From: Hepsetus odoe
Taxonomy: Eukaryota > Chordata > Actinopteri > Characiformes > Hepsetidae
DNA: 64,000 bases
Direction of reading: 5' to 3'
Assembly: GCA_017165825.1 (NCBI GenBank)
Contig: CM029370.1
Span: forward strand, 20,422,555 to 20,486,554
Position 1 is the first letter of the stretch, and each line of letters begins with the position of its first letter. Below the pieces are notes generated by a model that was not told where the DNA came from, made no database searches, and saw nothing but the letters and a program-made list of their open reading frames with translations. Positions 25,001-38,300 of this stretch are shown here, in pieces. The position numbers and the translations under genes are program-made.

Positions 25001-28000
25001 AGAATGGTTTAATGAGCGTAAAAAAAGTGGACTGAGACAGTGGTTGGGTCTGCCAAGCCACTTCATTTCATACCCTTAAAGCAGCATAGATCCCCCTCTA
25101 TGACTTTCATCCACCTCTTCACAACATGTTCACTCTACCATAGCTCTCTTCACTAGACAAGCCGAGCAATTCCCTTTTCCCCCTGCTCTAAAGTCGGAGC
25201 TTTTACTGCGCCGTTTGACTTGGGATGAGTGAAATGGGAGACTGTGTGCTCATTGTGAATCTTTAACTAAAGGTCAAAGAGTTTAGAAGGATCCAATTAA
25301 ACCAAGTACTTAACCTAGAGGCTGGCTGTCTGTTGATTATTAAATAATACATATACATAGTCCACTGTGGGGAAAAAAAAACCCCAAAAAAACTTATTTC
25401 CCTATTTTTGCATCAACACCAGCTGCCAACATCAACTGCTATAATTCTGTGATGAATGGAGCAGCAGAGAAGTTCCAAACTTTAATAAAAAAATAAAATA
25501 CATTGAGCACTATTATAACGCTATTTTATACGCTTCTCCATTTTGGAAAAAAAAATTGTTCTGAAAATATAATGACTTTTACTCTGTAAATACAAAAAAT
25601 CTTAGGAGGATGAAGAACACTTTCTGATATTTCCATAACAGGCACAACCAATTGCCTGGTGATCTTTTTATCATTAATTGACATTCTCTACAGTTAAAGA
25701 CTTCACAGTGCACTGAAAAAAATAATCCTCATTTCTTTGAATTAAATAAGATTATTGTGCACTAAACATGCGATAGAATTATTGTATTACATTTGCTCCT
25801 TTTTGGAAATAACTTACTTTAAAGTGCATCATTCATGTGGATTTTTTTATATTTGAACAGATTTCAATAAAAGTAAATTCTAAAACCAGTTTTTCAGTTA
25901 AGTTTAACTAAATTTTAATTTTGGCCTGACACTGGTAATCAAAGGTAATAACGGATTCATTTTGCATATACTTTACTGTGGAAATAAAGTAATATGTAGC
26001 GCTATATTGTGAAAAATTGAATTTAATAAGTAGGTCAGTCGTTACCCTGTGATAAGTTTGTATTTGGTATTATATTTATGGTCCTTATTTTCATTGCATT
26101 GTTAGCAGCAAGGAAGAAACTTGTGTTTGGTTCTAGTTATACATGAGCACAGGCTTGTTATGACATATCAAATTATACAGCTGCTTTCTGTGCCTCTTCT
26201 CTTGCTCTTTTTTTCACTTGCCTCTAGCTCTCAGTCTTATTAAAGGCAGTCCATCTTTCCATTATTCCATCCATATCAACAGACCTTATTCCACACTCAG
26301 AAAGTTTACTGCCAGGTGTCTGATGGGATACATTCATGTAAAAATGGCAATGGCATGACCTTTGACCTTTCTTGTCTCTTCCATCAAGCTCAGCGAAGCA
26401 AGTAGGCCATGCATTGGTTTGATTGAATTCCAGTCATAAATCTAGGAGAGAGAGAAGGAGAATAGGCGCTTTGGGCTCCATCTCCTAGAAACAGCCACAC
26501 TCCTGGGAGCAATTCAGAATGAATCAAATGGCACAAAGTTGTTAAGAATGGGCTCTGGCTCTGTATTTAATCTGGAGCCAAACCCGGCCCTCACTAGCCT
26601 TACTGATCTCAGTTTTTTGAGATGAGATTTCTTCAAAAATGAACCTTTTGTTTTTCATGCATAATTCTTTATTGAAGAATAGGGTTCTATTACACCTACA
26701 GTATACCACTGTTAGGATGAAATTTAAAGTCAGTATTTTTCTGTTTTGTAACTGTTTGCAATTCTGTTTGTAATAGTCGTATAATGACTAAAGTACCATT
26801 CTAATATGACATTGTCTTTAAAATATTTAGGCTTAAATTTAAAACAAGTTACCAAGCAAATGAGATTGCTAAAGACTAGTCGCGTTGACAAAAGAAAGCT
26901 TGAAATGAAAAACATTTTTTAAATGTTTATTTTGACTTATGAAAAGCTAAACATGTTTGGTGATTCAACCCATTTCTGTAATTTATACCAGGATTCTAAC
27001 CCCATTAGGCCATATATTTTACTGACATAAAGTTCAATTGAAATCCTTTCTAAATAATAAATTAATAGAATGATATCTATCCTTTTTTACTGCCTATTCA
27101 TAATGAAACGAATAAAGCAATTGATATTTGATTTCAATACAATTTAAATCAATTCTAATATGCAAATTATGATTTTCTTTTGCAGCCTACACACACTGTT
27201 CCCTTTTTACAAAAAAATATCATCTATAATAAAAAATGTCATCAATGGAAAATATTGTGCTTAATTATAGGCTATCCAAACAGAATATCACCAACTAATT
27301 AAAATATATCAGCTGTGTCTATCTATGTCTAATCTATAATTAGATTACATCCCTTCTAATATAAGAAAAAAATGTGGAGGGTCATAAAAATTGAACAATG
27401 TAATTCAAAATTGACTAGTGTGACCAAAAGAAGGATGCCAACACAGTATTTTGGATTCCCACCAGAATAATGAGGATAGCAAGTGGAGGTTAACAGGGTT
27501 ACATTTAGTCTTGGCAGAATAAAGCTTTGTAATAAATTATTAAGTAACATTAGAAGCCAGTCTGGTTTGTCATTAAATGGTAATTAAAACACCAGCAAGG
27601 GAAACACGTGCACTTGAATGTGTATGTGTAATTAATGTGGATCATGAAAACAGTGTTTATCCTGACTAATCTGTGGGATTAAACTTTGTATGATTATTGC
27701 CCACATTCACAAATAAAATAAAATTAAGCCTTTAGTCGTGGTAACAAGGCAAATGGCTTTTCTGCCTGCCCTAATTTTTATGTGTTGGTAAAAAGGCACC
27801 AAGCTGTCTTTAAAATCCATTACATTCTTTCTGACTTCAAAAATAACCTAAGGAGATTTTTATCATGAACGATAGTTGAAATGACCTCTGTGTCTGCATT
27901 TTTGTTCTTTCAAATCAGTCTGACTGGATAGTTTTTCTTCACCAGAAACATCCAGACAGAAAGGCAGATCACACTTACCACTGTGGGACAGGAAAGAGTC

Positions 28001-29237
28001 ACTGAATTGCTATGTGTGCTTTGTGCATGAAGTTAAATATAATAAATTTGTCTAGACAGTAGCCTCACATTGCAAATAAAATAGAAGTAGCAGGAGGTAG
28101 AAGTATGTGTAAGTATGGAGCAGCGGTGGCTTAATGGTTCGAGACTACGCTCCTGGATCAGACGATTGTGAGTTCGAATCACAGACCAGTGAGTTGCCCT
28201 GAGGTACCCTTGAGCAAGGTACTGTCCCCATCACTACTCCCTGGGTGCTTTGAATAGCTGCCCCCTGCTGCATGTGTGTTTATGGGTTAAATGCATTTCA
28301 CATGTAATTATAGTACAATAGATATCTGTCTCAAAAGGTGACTGTAGTTTCACTTAATGCAAATGGCTTCAGTATAATATTTGAAAATTACATAGATGCA
28401 TTTTTTGTGTGTGCTTCTACTTAAAGAGGAGAAGCGCTGTAATTGCTTAGATTACTGCAAAACACTGTTTATACTAAACAACACAGTAGATTTCTGGCAG
28501 TCTGTTCAGAATGCTGCAGCCAACTTTCTGACTTACAAGTTGGAGGGAACATTAAACATGAAGTAGATTACTTTTTAGCCATCATATTATTATTTGAACA
28601 ATTTTAGCAATTTATTTTATGTTGTTATCACTGAGCTGTGCTTTATGCAGAAAGGTGATTATTTATATATATATATATATATAGTACTGTTCAAAAGTTT
28701 TAGGCAGGTGTGGAAAAAACGCTGTAAACAAAGAATGCAAAAATCTAAATAATGATTGTTTATTTTTATCAATTTACAAAAGTAGCAAAGTGAACGAACA
28801 AAAGAAAAATCTAAATCAAATCAATATTTGGTGTTACTACCTTTTGCCTTCAAACCAGCATCAGTTCTTCTGGCCCCCACAGAGCCCTGATCTCAACATC
28901 ATCCAGTGTGTCTGGATTACATGAAGAGACAGAAGGATGTGAGGAAGCCTACATCCACAGAAGATCTGTGGTCAATTCTCCAAGATGTTTGGAACAACCT
29001 ACCAGCCGAGTTCCTTCAAAAACTGTGTGCAAGTGTGCCTAGAAGAATTCATGCTGTTTTGAAGGCAAAGGGTGGTCACACCAAATATTGATTTGATTTT
29101 AGATTTCTCTTTCGTTCATTCACTGCATTTTGTTGACTGATGAAAATAAATGATTAACACTTCCATTTCTGAAAGCATTCTTTGTTTACAGCATCACATT
29201 TGACTAAAACTTTTGCACAGTACTGTGTGTGTGTATG

Positions 29238-29298
<61 letters not shown>

Positions 29299-29350
29299 GT
29301 CTTCTTGTTTTGGTTCTTTTCTTCTTCTTCTTCTTCTTCTTCTTCTTTTT

Positions 29351-29381
<31 letters not shown>

Positions 29382-32300
29382 TTATTATTATTATTAATAA
29401 TAATACATAGGTATTACAGATTTTACAGAATTAAGCAATTTGGAAAGCTTTCAATTCACTCAAGCCCATGCTTTTTGGTGGTCTGTGAACATTCTGACCA
29501 ATCAAAGATGTTCTTTAGGTGTTTGAATGAATCCAGGTATTCACATACTCCAACAAGCATGATCATTTTGGTCAGTAATGCAGCTTGACCATTAACTAAG
29601 TAAATGGCAGAAATAGTCTATATCCACACATGTTAACTGTTTATTGTCATCTCTATAGCTAATGCCAAAACTAATGACACATTGCATTCTGTTGACACAG
29701 CTGAAGAGAAGTTTAGTGTAAATGAAATTGTATTGTATTCAGTTGAAAGGTAAAGCATGGCTTTAATTGCTCCATTGCAAGTGATAATTTGCTCTTTCTG
29801 TTAATAGTTTTGGGAATTCTTGTGGTTACTAATATATTTTTTTAATATTGCTACCTCAGCAGCTTGTGATCTACAAACCCACCTCAGAATTTCACTTGGG
29901 AAATCATAGTTTTTTATATTAATCTATCAGAAAATGTGTCTCGTCTGTGTTTGGTTTCCTCACTCTGCAGAGAAGCTGTGTTATCACTCTAACATATGGG
30001 CTGATAGCGCCTCTCCTTAAACACTAGTGCATCGTGCACAGATGTCCCATTAAGGCTGTTCCCTGTCCGAGTGTGTGAAACTGGCACGACACATTTACAG
30101 ATGGAGTTACTCTCAATCAGCAGAAGAGTCTCAGGCCACTACTGATTATGAGAGCTAATGAACTGCAGAATGTAGGAAGTTGAGAGTTTTCTAAAGTTAT
30201 CACTGTAATATGCTAAAAATGTCCTGAAATAGTGTTATATTGGTCTCTTGGCTGAGCTGTTTGCATGGCTCCTGGTTTTATGTTTAATGTTTTAGGATGT
30301 ACATTGCCAAATCCACTCTATAGGTTACCAGAAGACGGTGTACAAGCACATGAGATTCACTTGTCAGTCACCTGTCAGTAGAGTCACTTTTTATTAACAC
30401 CAGTCTTCTCACCCTCTCAGTAAAACAGCACTTCCAAATGTCAGTTCACAGCTTTTTTGTCTATTTATTTTTAATGAGAGCACATTTGTCACAGACCAAA
30501 GCACATGGTAACACTAAGGGCCATTGTTTATTTTCACATTCATTTTTATGTCTGTTGGAAAAACTCAGTGTTTATGGAATGAGGCCATTTGAGATATATC
30601 CTCTGTAGTAAATGGAGTTTATGCAGCAGCAGTGCTTCTCTTTATAGTGACAATGTCCAGCTCTTACATGTGATTCTGTGTCTGTTTCCTGTTTTTAGCC
30701 ATTTGTTCCTGGAAGAACTCTGTGAATAAACCTCAGCTGTGTCCCAAATCACTCAAACCATCACCTGAGGCTAGAGTCTGTAACACATCTCAATAAGTAT
30801 TTGGATCTGCTTTTGCTGAGTGAAAATCTGGGGAAACATGTGTCCTTCTAAACAGTGTTCCAGCCACATGCTTGAGTTGCTGACAGTTCCTCCCCATAAA
30901 AGATTTACCCTGTACAGTTAAGGAATATCTGTTGCCATGCAGGCTCAGTGTCAAAGAAAGTGCTGCAGCACATAGCAACATATAATAATGACTATTTCAG
31001 CATGTCAGATCGATTTGAAATGAATTCATTAATTTGAACAGAATAAAAAAGCACATGTACCTACTTTCTTTTTTAAAAACTTAAAGACCTTCCTTTGAAC
31101 ATCATGGGCACAGCAGTTTACCTAATTTGCCTCCATAAAACTGTAAAGTCTGTTTAATGGCACATATTCCCTGAATCTTAATGAAATTCCCGAGGGCTAT
31201 GACTTGGCATACATTATCATTATGTATCACTCTCTGTGGGAGTTGTTCTGGTATTGGACAGTGTCTTGAAGATGCCCAGCATTAGCCCATGCTGATTCTG
31301 TAAGGTTAATGATTGTCCTGTGCATGCTATTTGTCCGTATCTGTGCTGGTGTGATTATGTTTTTTTCAAAATTTCACATTGGGAACTTAGGTTTGGTGGA
31401 TCCTGGCCTAAATTAAGTCAATTAATTCATACCTTACAGCAACATTCACTAATTGTAGCCTTCAGCCATATTTTTACAGTGTGGCCATTAGTTCAATATA
31501 TTGTTTTCACACGCTAGTGAGGATCAGTGCCAAGAATACAGAATCAGTGTCTGCAGTGCCCCTGTGCAACATGGCATTCTTCCAGTGTGCAGTTCCATCT
31601 ACCGTAATTACATTTATATTTCCCTATAAATGCATTTTTTTTTCCAAGGACCACACTTAATCTATCCTGGCCCTCTGCCTTCTGCTCACTGCTGATTATG
31701 CTCAGTGAAGCTTTTCTAAGCAGACTTTCATGCTTTTGGTTTAAGTCTCTTTAAGGCTTCTTTAGTCTTTATCAGGCATTAGACTGTTAGTTATTACGAT
31801 GTGAAAAAATAATGACTTATGGTTTAAATATGGGATGGTTATAATATATTTTTTTAAACTATGGGTAATGATCACATTTTTGAAAAATACAATTAAAAGT
31901 GCTTTTCATAACCTAGAGAGCAAGTTAAACAAAATGAAAGCTACATATAGAACCATACTTTCTGACAAAGAACATGTTTGACAAATAATTTGTATTTCCT
32001 TCATTTATTAATAATTGTCTGATCTTTAATCTAGACACAAATCGGGATATCCTGAAGTGGGCAATTGCAATTTTGTGTAAACTTAAACTCAGTTTGATCA
32101 TCCACAGGACATTGTCAATGTCACAGTGATTGTGTTCAAGCTCCACAGTCCTCATCAGTAAAGACCTTGTTCCATTGTCCTAAGACATGTCATGAAAAAA
32201 ATATGAGGGAAAACGGCTTTAATAAAAGACGGGCAGAATTCTTTGTGCTCAATGCATGGTGACAGTGCTGACAGTTGTACTGAGAGATTTAAACAGACGG

Positions 32301-34610
32301 CCGAGATTTCGGTCAAACTCTGTCAGCTCTGTTCAGCGTTTCAGATGGAGAGTTTTTTTGCTCAGTGTGTCACTCCCTGCTGAGGGAGACATGAAGGATC
32401 TTGTTGTCAGACACAAGTTTGACTTGCAGCACAGAATTGTAGAACTAGCCATTCATCAACAGCAGATCCTCCGTTAATGCTTTTCGCAAAAGAAAGAAAT
32501 ATGACAAATTTTGCAACTGGAGTGAAATCATTTTAGAGGATAGACTGACCAAACATAATCATTTTATTTTGTATGAAAAAATGGATATTATCACTAAAGC
32601 TAAAGTCAATATCTTTTTATTGACCCCTGAAACACAGATATGTTATCTCCGGTTACATAAGGCAGCTGAATATGTGCTGTGGCTACACAGTGTGCTTTTA
32701 GGTTTATTGAACTCTCTAAATGAAGGGTAAGAATGAGTGGTTGTTAATCGATCATTGACTCCTTGTTTAGTGGAGCACTGGTATATGGCTGAGCAGTAAA
32801 GGTCTGACCTTTTCCCTCAGTGCAGCAAGACTATGACTGTGTTTACTTGGTTGTGCAGGGTAATGTAGTGAAAAACTGGGTTACAACATAGGGATGCATA
32901 ATGATACTGGAATTTGTATTGATATGTATTTGCTTGAAATCGTATTTGCCTCAGAGAGATGTATGGATGTATATAGATGTATAGTACAGCTTTTAAAAAC
33001 TGATGCATTTGTTCATTTGTTCATTTGTCATCAATGGGGCTGCAGCAGTCTAGTGCATATGCACTAGTCCCTAGGATCACAAGGTCATGGGTTCAAATCC
33101 CTGAGGAACCATTGAGCAAGTTACCATCCCCTTTACTGCTCCCTCACGGCTGGATATGGCTGCCCACTGTTGTACGGTGTGTATGTGTTAAATGTAAAGG
33201 ATGCATTTCGTTGTGTTTCACTCTGAGAGAGCAGATCGCTTAGACCAGTATTTCTCAGTCAGAGACACAGATTTTAGTATGAATTCAGGATCCCTTGAGA
33301 AACCATTCCCTAATGGTTATGATTAGCCTCTGCCTTATCAACTATAAATAGTGCAAAATTGGTCAAGCAGTTTTCATTGCTTAATGTACTCATTAACAGA
33401 TGCTTAACAAGGGCACAGAATATCATTTTTTTACGTCATCATTTTTCTCCCTGCAAAAACAATTGTTAAGTGAATATTTTTGCATTCAGTCTCATCGCAA
33501 TAATCCTAAAGTGGGTAGAAAGAAGAAAATTTAGACTGTCATTAAATGGGGTGGTGGTGGTCTAGTGGTGGTACTTGCCTATGAACCTATGGCTCAAGAG
33601 GCCCCAGGTTTGAATCCCACCTCTGGCACTACCACCACTGGGTCCCTGAGCAAGACCCTTAACCCTGAGTTGCTCCAGGGGGACTGTCCCTGTAATTAGG
33701 ACATGGAAGTCGCTCTGGATAAGAATGTCTGCTAAATGCCGTAAATGTAAATGTAAATTTGTATGTAGGCCTAATATAATGAAACAGTAGAATATGTAGA
33801 CTTGTTATAAGTCTAAATGGTTTCTTACTTTAAAGTGGGGAAAGCTCTTGTCTACTTTTAGGCTATGATTAGTATTGTGAAGCAATAAACTGAAAGAAAT
33901 CACATAAGATATGATGTTGATCCAAAACAAATTTGGGTTTTCAGAATAAAGTATAAAAAATAAATAGTATAAATGGGAAGCAGAAACCAAGACCAGTTTG
34001 GAATGCTTTGCTTGACCCGATGAACAAAGCACAATTTACATAAGAACATAAGAACATAACATTATGTGGACTGAGGCTTACTGCATCATGTCATGTGTGA
34101 CTTGTGGCTGAGGTATCAGAATAGGAAATTTATACAGTGATTTCTTGAACTCTTATTCATTTTGTGGAAAGAAAGATGTTTGGTGGCGGTGGTCTAGTGG
34201 TGGGTACTTGCCTACGGACCTCTGGATCAAGAGGTCCCCGGTTCGAATCCCACCTCTAGCACTACCACCACTGGGTTCCTGAGCAAGACCCTTAACCCTG
34301 AGTTGCTCCAGGGGGACTGTCCCTGTAATTAGGACATGTCAGTCGCTCTGGATAAGAGCGTCTGCTAAATGCCGTAAATGTAAATGTGGCTGCACATGAA
34401 TAAATGATACCAGTACACAAAATTCAGCATTGCATTGTGTTGATGCAGCATTTCCCCCCTATGCAACTACTTGATACATTTGAACAATGTAAATTCCAAA
34501 CTTTGCCTTTCTGTTCAGATGCTATTTGGGTCACTTGTTGGGATTTTGTTTATGCTTACCAAACCCGATGGTAAATTTTGTAAATAATGTTTGAAATGTT
34601 AAAAACACAT

Positions 34611-34651
<41 letters not shown>

Positions 34652-35342
34652 TTTACACATTCTAGCTGTAAAACTCTGACAGTAAGACCCCAAAGTCCTG
34701 CCTGGTTTGGTGATTCAATTGCCACAGCAACAGGCTTTTCAGACTTAGAGCGGGCTTCACAATACACCAGTACTCTAATTAAATCTCTCTCCTGCAGCTG
34801 AGACAGGCTTTGGGACAAGAACAGTTGTTTTTTTTTTCCTTGGCCCTGTTCTCAATCACCTCACGCTACAGCAGCAACACAGAGAGGGGCCCCAACATTG
34901 CAATCACAGTTCCAAGTTTGGGTCAGTCCTCTTCTAATGACCACCACTGAGATATTCTATTTGAAATATGATCAAACTCAGGCGTGAGGCTTTGAATGTA
35001 TTAGCTTTCTGTGGTAAAGCATCAGCAGTTGTGTCTTGCAGGTGCAGTGTATATGGGTGTAGTATATGGGTGCTAGTGTAAAAAGCCTTGGTCAGGTGCG
35101 GGAACCAAATACATAAAAGTGCAATTTATTGACATTGGCATTTCTAGGAAACAGGCATATGTTCCCCAGTCCGTGTGTTTCCTCTATGTGATTTGGGAAA
35201 CAGGCCAATGTCCCCAGTGCCCTATACTCCCTCATTGAACTTTTCTAGGAAAAAGCTGCTCTCATGGCCCCATATTGCCTCAGTTATGAAAAAAATAAAA
35301 TAAACAGTCAAATATGTAATATGTGTATATCTATCTACACAC

Positions 35343-35392
<50 letters not shown>

Positions 35393-38300
35393 TGTAATCA
35401 CACACACTTGCTCTAACCACTATAGCACAAATTACCCTCAGTCCAGTGTATTAGCCATGCTAGCCATGTCTACCTTTAAAACCGTGCAGCGCTGCACCTT
35501 ATAGTGATCAGATGTCCAACAAAAGTCAGAAGTTTGACATTATCCAAGCAAATCTTTGCAATTAAATGGGGAAAAAATAAAATAAAATAAAATACAAATA
35601 TATATATATATATATAACGAATTTATTCTTAATATACTGATACTAATGTGCACATTCCTACATTATACATTCAGTAAATTATGACTGAAATTAATATCTG
35701 GGTTCTGGACATGTTACTAAATTCCTCATGTATTTAATTCCTTATGTATTTAAGGCTTATCTCTTCATATATCGTTGGTTAATGTTATTAGGATTTTTAA
35801 AAAGCGTAATCTTTTTGTTTTAGTTTTCAACTTAACTAACATTGCAGAACATTACCAGTGTTGGTGTTCATGTTAACAATAGAATCTTTGAGTACATCCT
35901 CAATAACAACATTAACTGTCAGTACTGCTTCAGGGTCGCCAGTTCTCATGGTTTTGGTGAAAGACGCATGAGTTTAAACCATTTCTTAAACTCCTACTCC
36001 CCTTAAAGTTCCTCGAGCCAACTAGCCTCCATGCCCATATCAAAGTTGCATCACAAGCATTTTAGTTCTTTCCTCTTAATGACATCAGTATAGATCATAC
36101 ATTTTTTGTGTAATAACCATGGCCAAAGTGAGCAGTGTGGGGTGAAGCAGAATATTGGGATTTTGTTGCAAGTGAGGAACAGTTAAAAGTTTGAGAGTAT
36201 GAGTTCTTTTTTGCTCCAGGATAACATGCATTTCCCCAAGGCATAACACTGAAGTTTACTGTAAACTCTAAAGTTCAGTTTCATCCATTCATCTTCTGCC
36301 GCTTGTCCCAAACGGGGTCGCGGGGGAGTGCTGGCCTCCAACCCAGCGCACACAGGGCGAGGACGGGGGACGCACCCTGGACAGGTCGCCAGCCCATCGC
36401 AGGGAGGAGCGGGACGGGAACAGCACCTTGCTCAAGGGTACCTCAGGGCAACCCATTAGGAAGGGGTTCGAACCCCTGATCATGTGGCCAACGCCCTAAC
36501 CACTAGGCCACCGCTGCCCCAAGTTCAGTTTCAGTTTAGCTTTAACTTCATGTTTCCTCATTATCAAATGCCATTAATGTGGAGTTCTTAATCCAAAAAA
36601 CAATTTAAATGGAAAAAAGTAAAAGTTCTTTATACAAAAGTAAACTGTATTTAACCTCAGTTAAAAGCCATATCATCTTTTTCTCTGCTCTGAATAATGC
36701 ATTCATTGCATAAATGAAGGCTAAAAACAGTTTGGACTTGCCTGACCCTAGCTTTTACCCATCTTAAATACTTAGTATTCAGTGCTTTCAATACCTTGAT
36801 TCAGCTGTATTTCAGCTGAGTTAGTCTCTGAGAAATACGAGTCTTACAAACATTACAAGCTTTCGTTCAAATGAGCATTGCAAGTCCTGTAAAAATTGAT
36901 ACTCACTTGTGTACGCAAAATCATACTTCAACTATCTGAAGCTCTCTCCCGTTGATAAGTGTGCAACACTGTGTTTTACTGGGGAAATCCTCATTGGCCT
37001 TTTTAAAGACTGTTCTGTTACTCCATAAGCGTAATTCTGTATTGATTGCATGGGACAGCAAGTGATTGAACCAATATTGCCCAGAAATCATTTTTATTTG
37101 GGGCAACAAGTATTTGACATAACCTTTGGTGACTCCAAAGGCTTCCTCCATAAAAAACCTCTTTGTTAGTTTTCTTAATGTTGCTTACTCTAATATGATG
37201 TATCACATAAAGAGCTGAGGGTACATAGAGCCCTGGGAACACATAACCCAGTACCTTGGGAAAATAAGACCTTTGGGACATTGGATCCTGGGAATAGCCC
37301 AGTGGAAAGAGCTCCTACTTAAATTGACTACTTGCCTGGATTAACTGATGTGCACCTACCAAATCTTTCTCTTGAAGTTGCCTAATCTTATATTGGTTCT
37401 ATCAAAATAATACTTAAGATATTTTGGTGATGTGCAAATTAGAATTGTGAAAAGAAATAAAATAAAAAAGAATAATGATTATAAATAATGCCTCAAACAA
37501 GGGTATGAACAAGGGTTGACCACATCAAAGAAGTACAGACCAACTACACCAGTATCAGTACCTGGACTCCCTCACTCGCACCTCAGGAGGGTGTTTCAGC
37601 GGCAGTTCCTTGGGGCAGTGGTGGCCTAGTGGTTGGGGAGTTGCCCTGGATCGGAAGATTGTGTGTTCAATTCCCTCACCGTGGGTATGGGTGAAACACA
37701 GAGGTTGAATTTTATTGTTTTGTGTTGTGCTGTGCTGCGTTTCACAATGACAAGAGTTGTCACTTTCACTTTTTCACTTTTTTCACCAGTCCCCCCTTTT
37801 GAAGTTAATGATGTCAAATTAAGTAATGTGAAAGTAACAAATCAGATATCATGTAAAAGTAACCCATCAAATAATCAAAGTCAAAGTAATCTATCACATA
37901 TGTAAAAATAAATGTTGAAATATCATGTAAATGTAATGTTTCATTAGACAAGAGTAACCATATTCAAGGACCCCAGACTCCACCATTCCCCCCTTTTAAC
38001 ATCACCAAAGATAAATTATGTTACACTATTTAATTTTACCAGTATCCCAGCATATAGAGATGCCATATCAAAAAACAGTGACAACTAGATCTCTGTTCAG
38101 CACACCTATAAATGTGCTGTGCAAAGGTATATGAATACTATCTATTGATATTTTTCACTATTTAAATATTATATGAATGTCCCATTGTGCTTGATACTTG
38201 AAACTGAGCTGTATGATTCCATAGAAATGGTCTATGGCCTACAGTTAAAAGTTGGAGCGAGGAAAAAAGATTTTTTTCAATCCATATTACTCAGCAGTCA

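Noticed and set aside
28119..28180. tRNA-like sequences with A and B boxes here and in other SINE heads
   Set aside because: They do not fold into a complete tRNA with an acceptor stem and are joined to SINE bodies. They are SINE heads, not tRNA genes.
29213..29588. Tyr/Ile-rich and Phe/Leu-rich open frames
   Set aside because: These come from the AT, TTC and TTA microsatellites.
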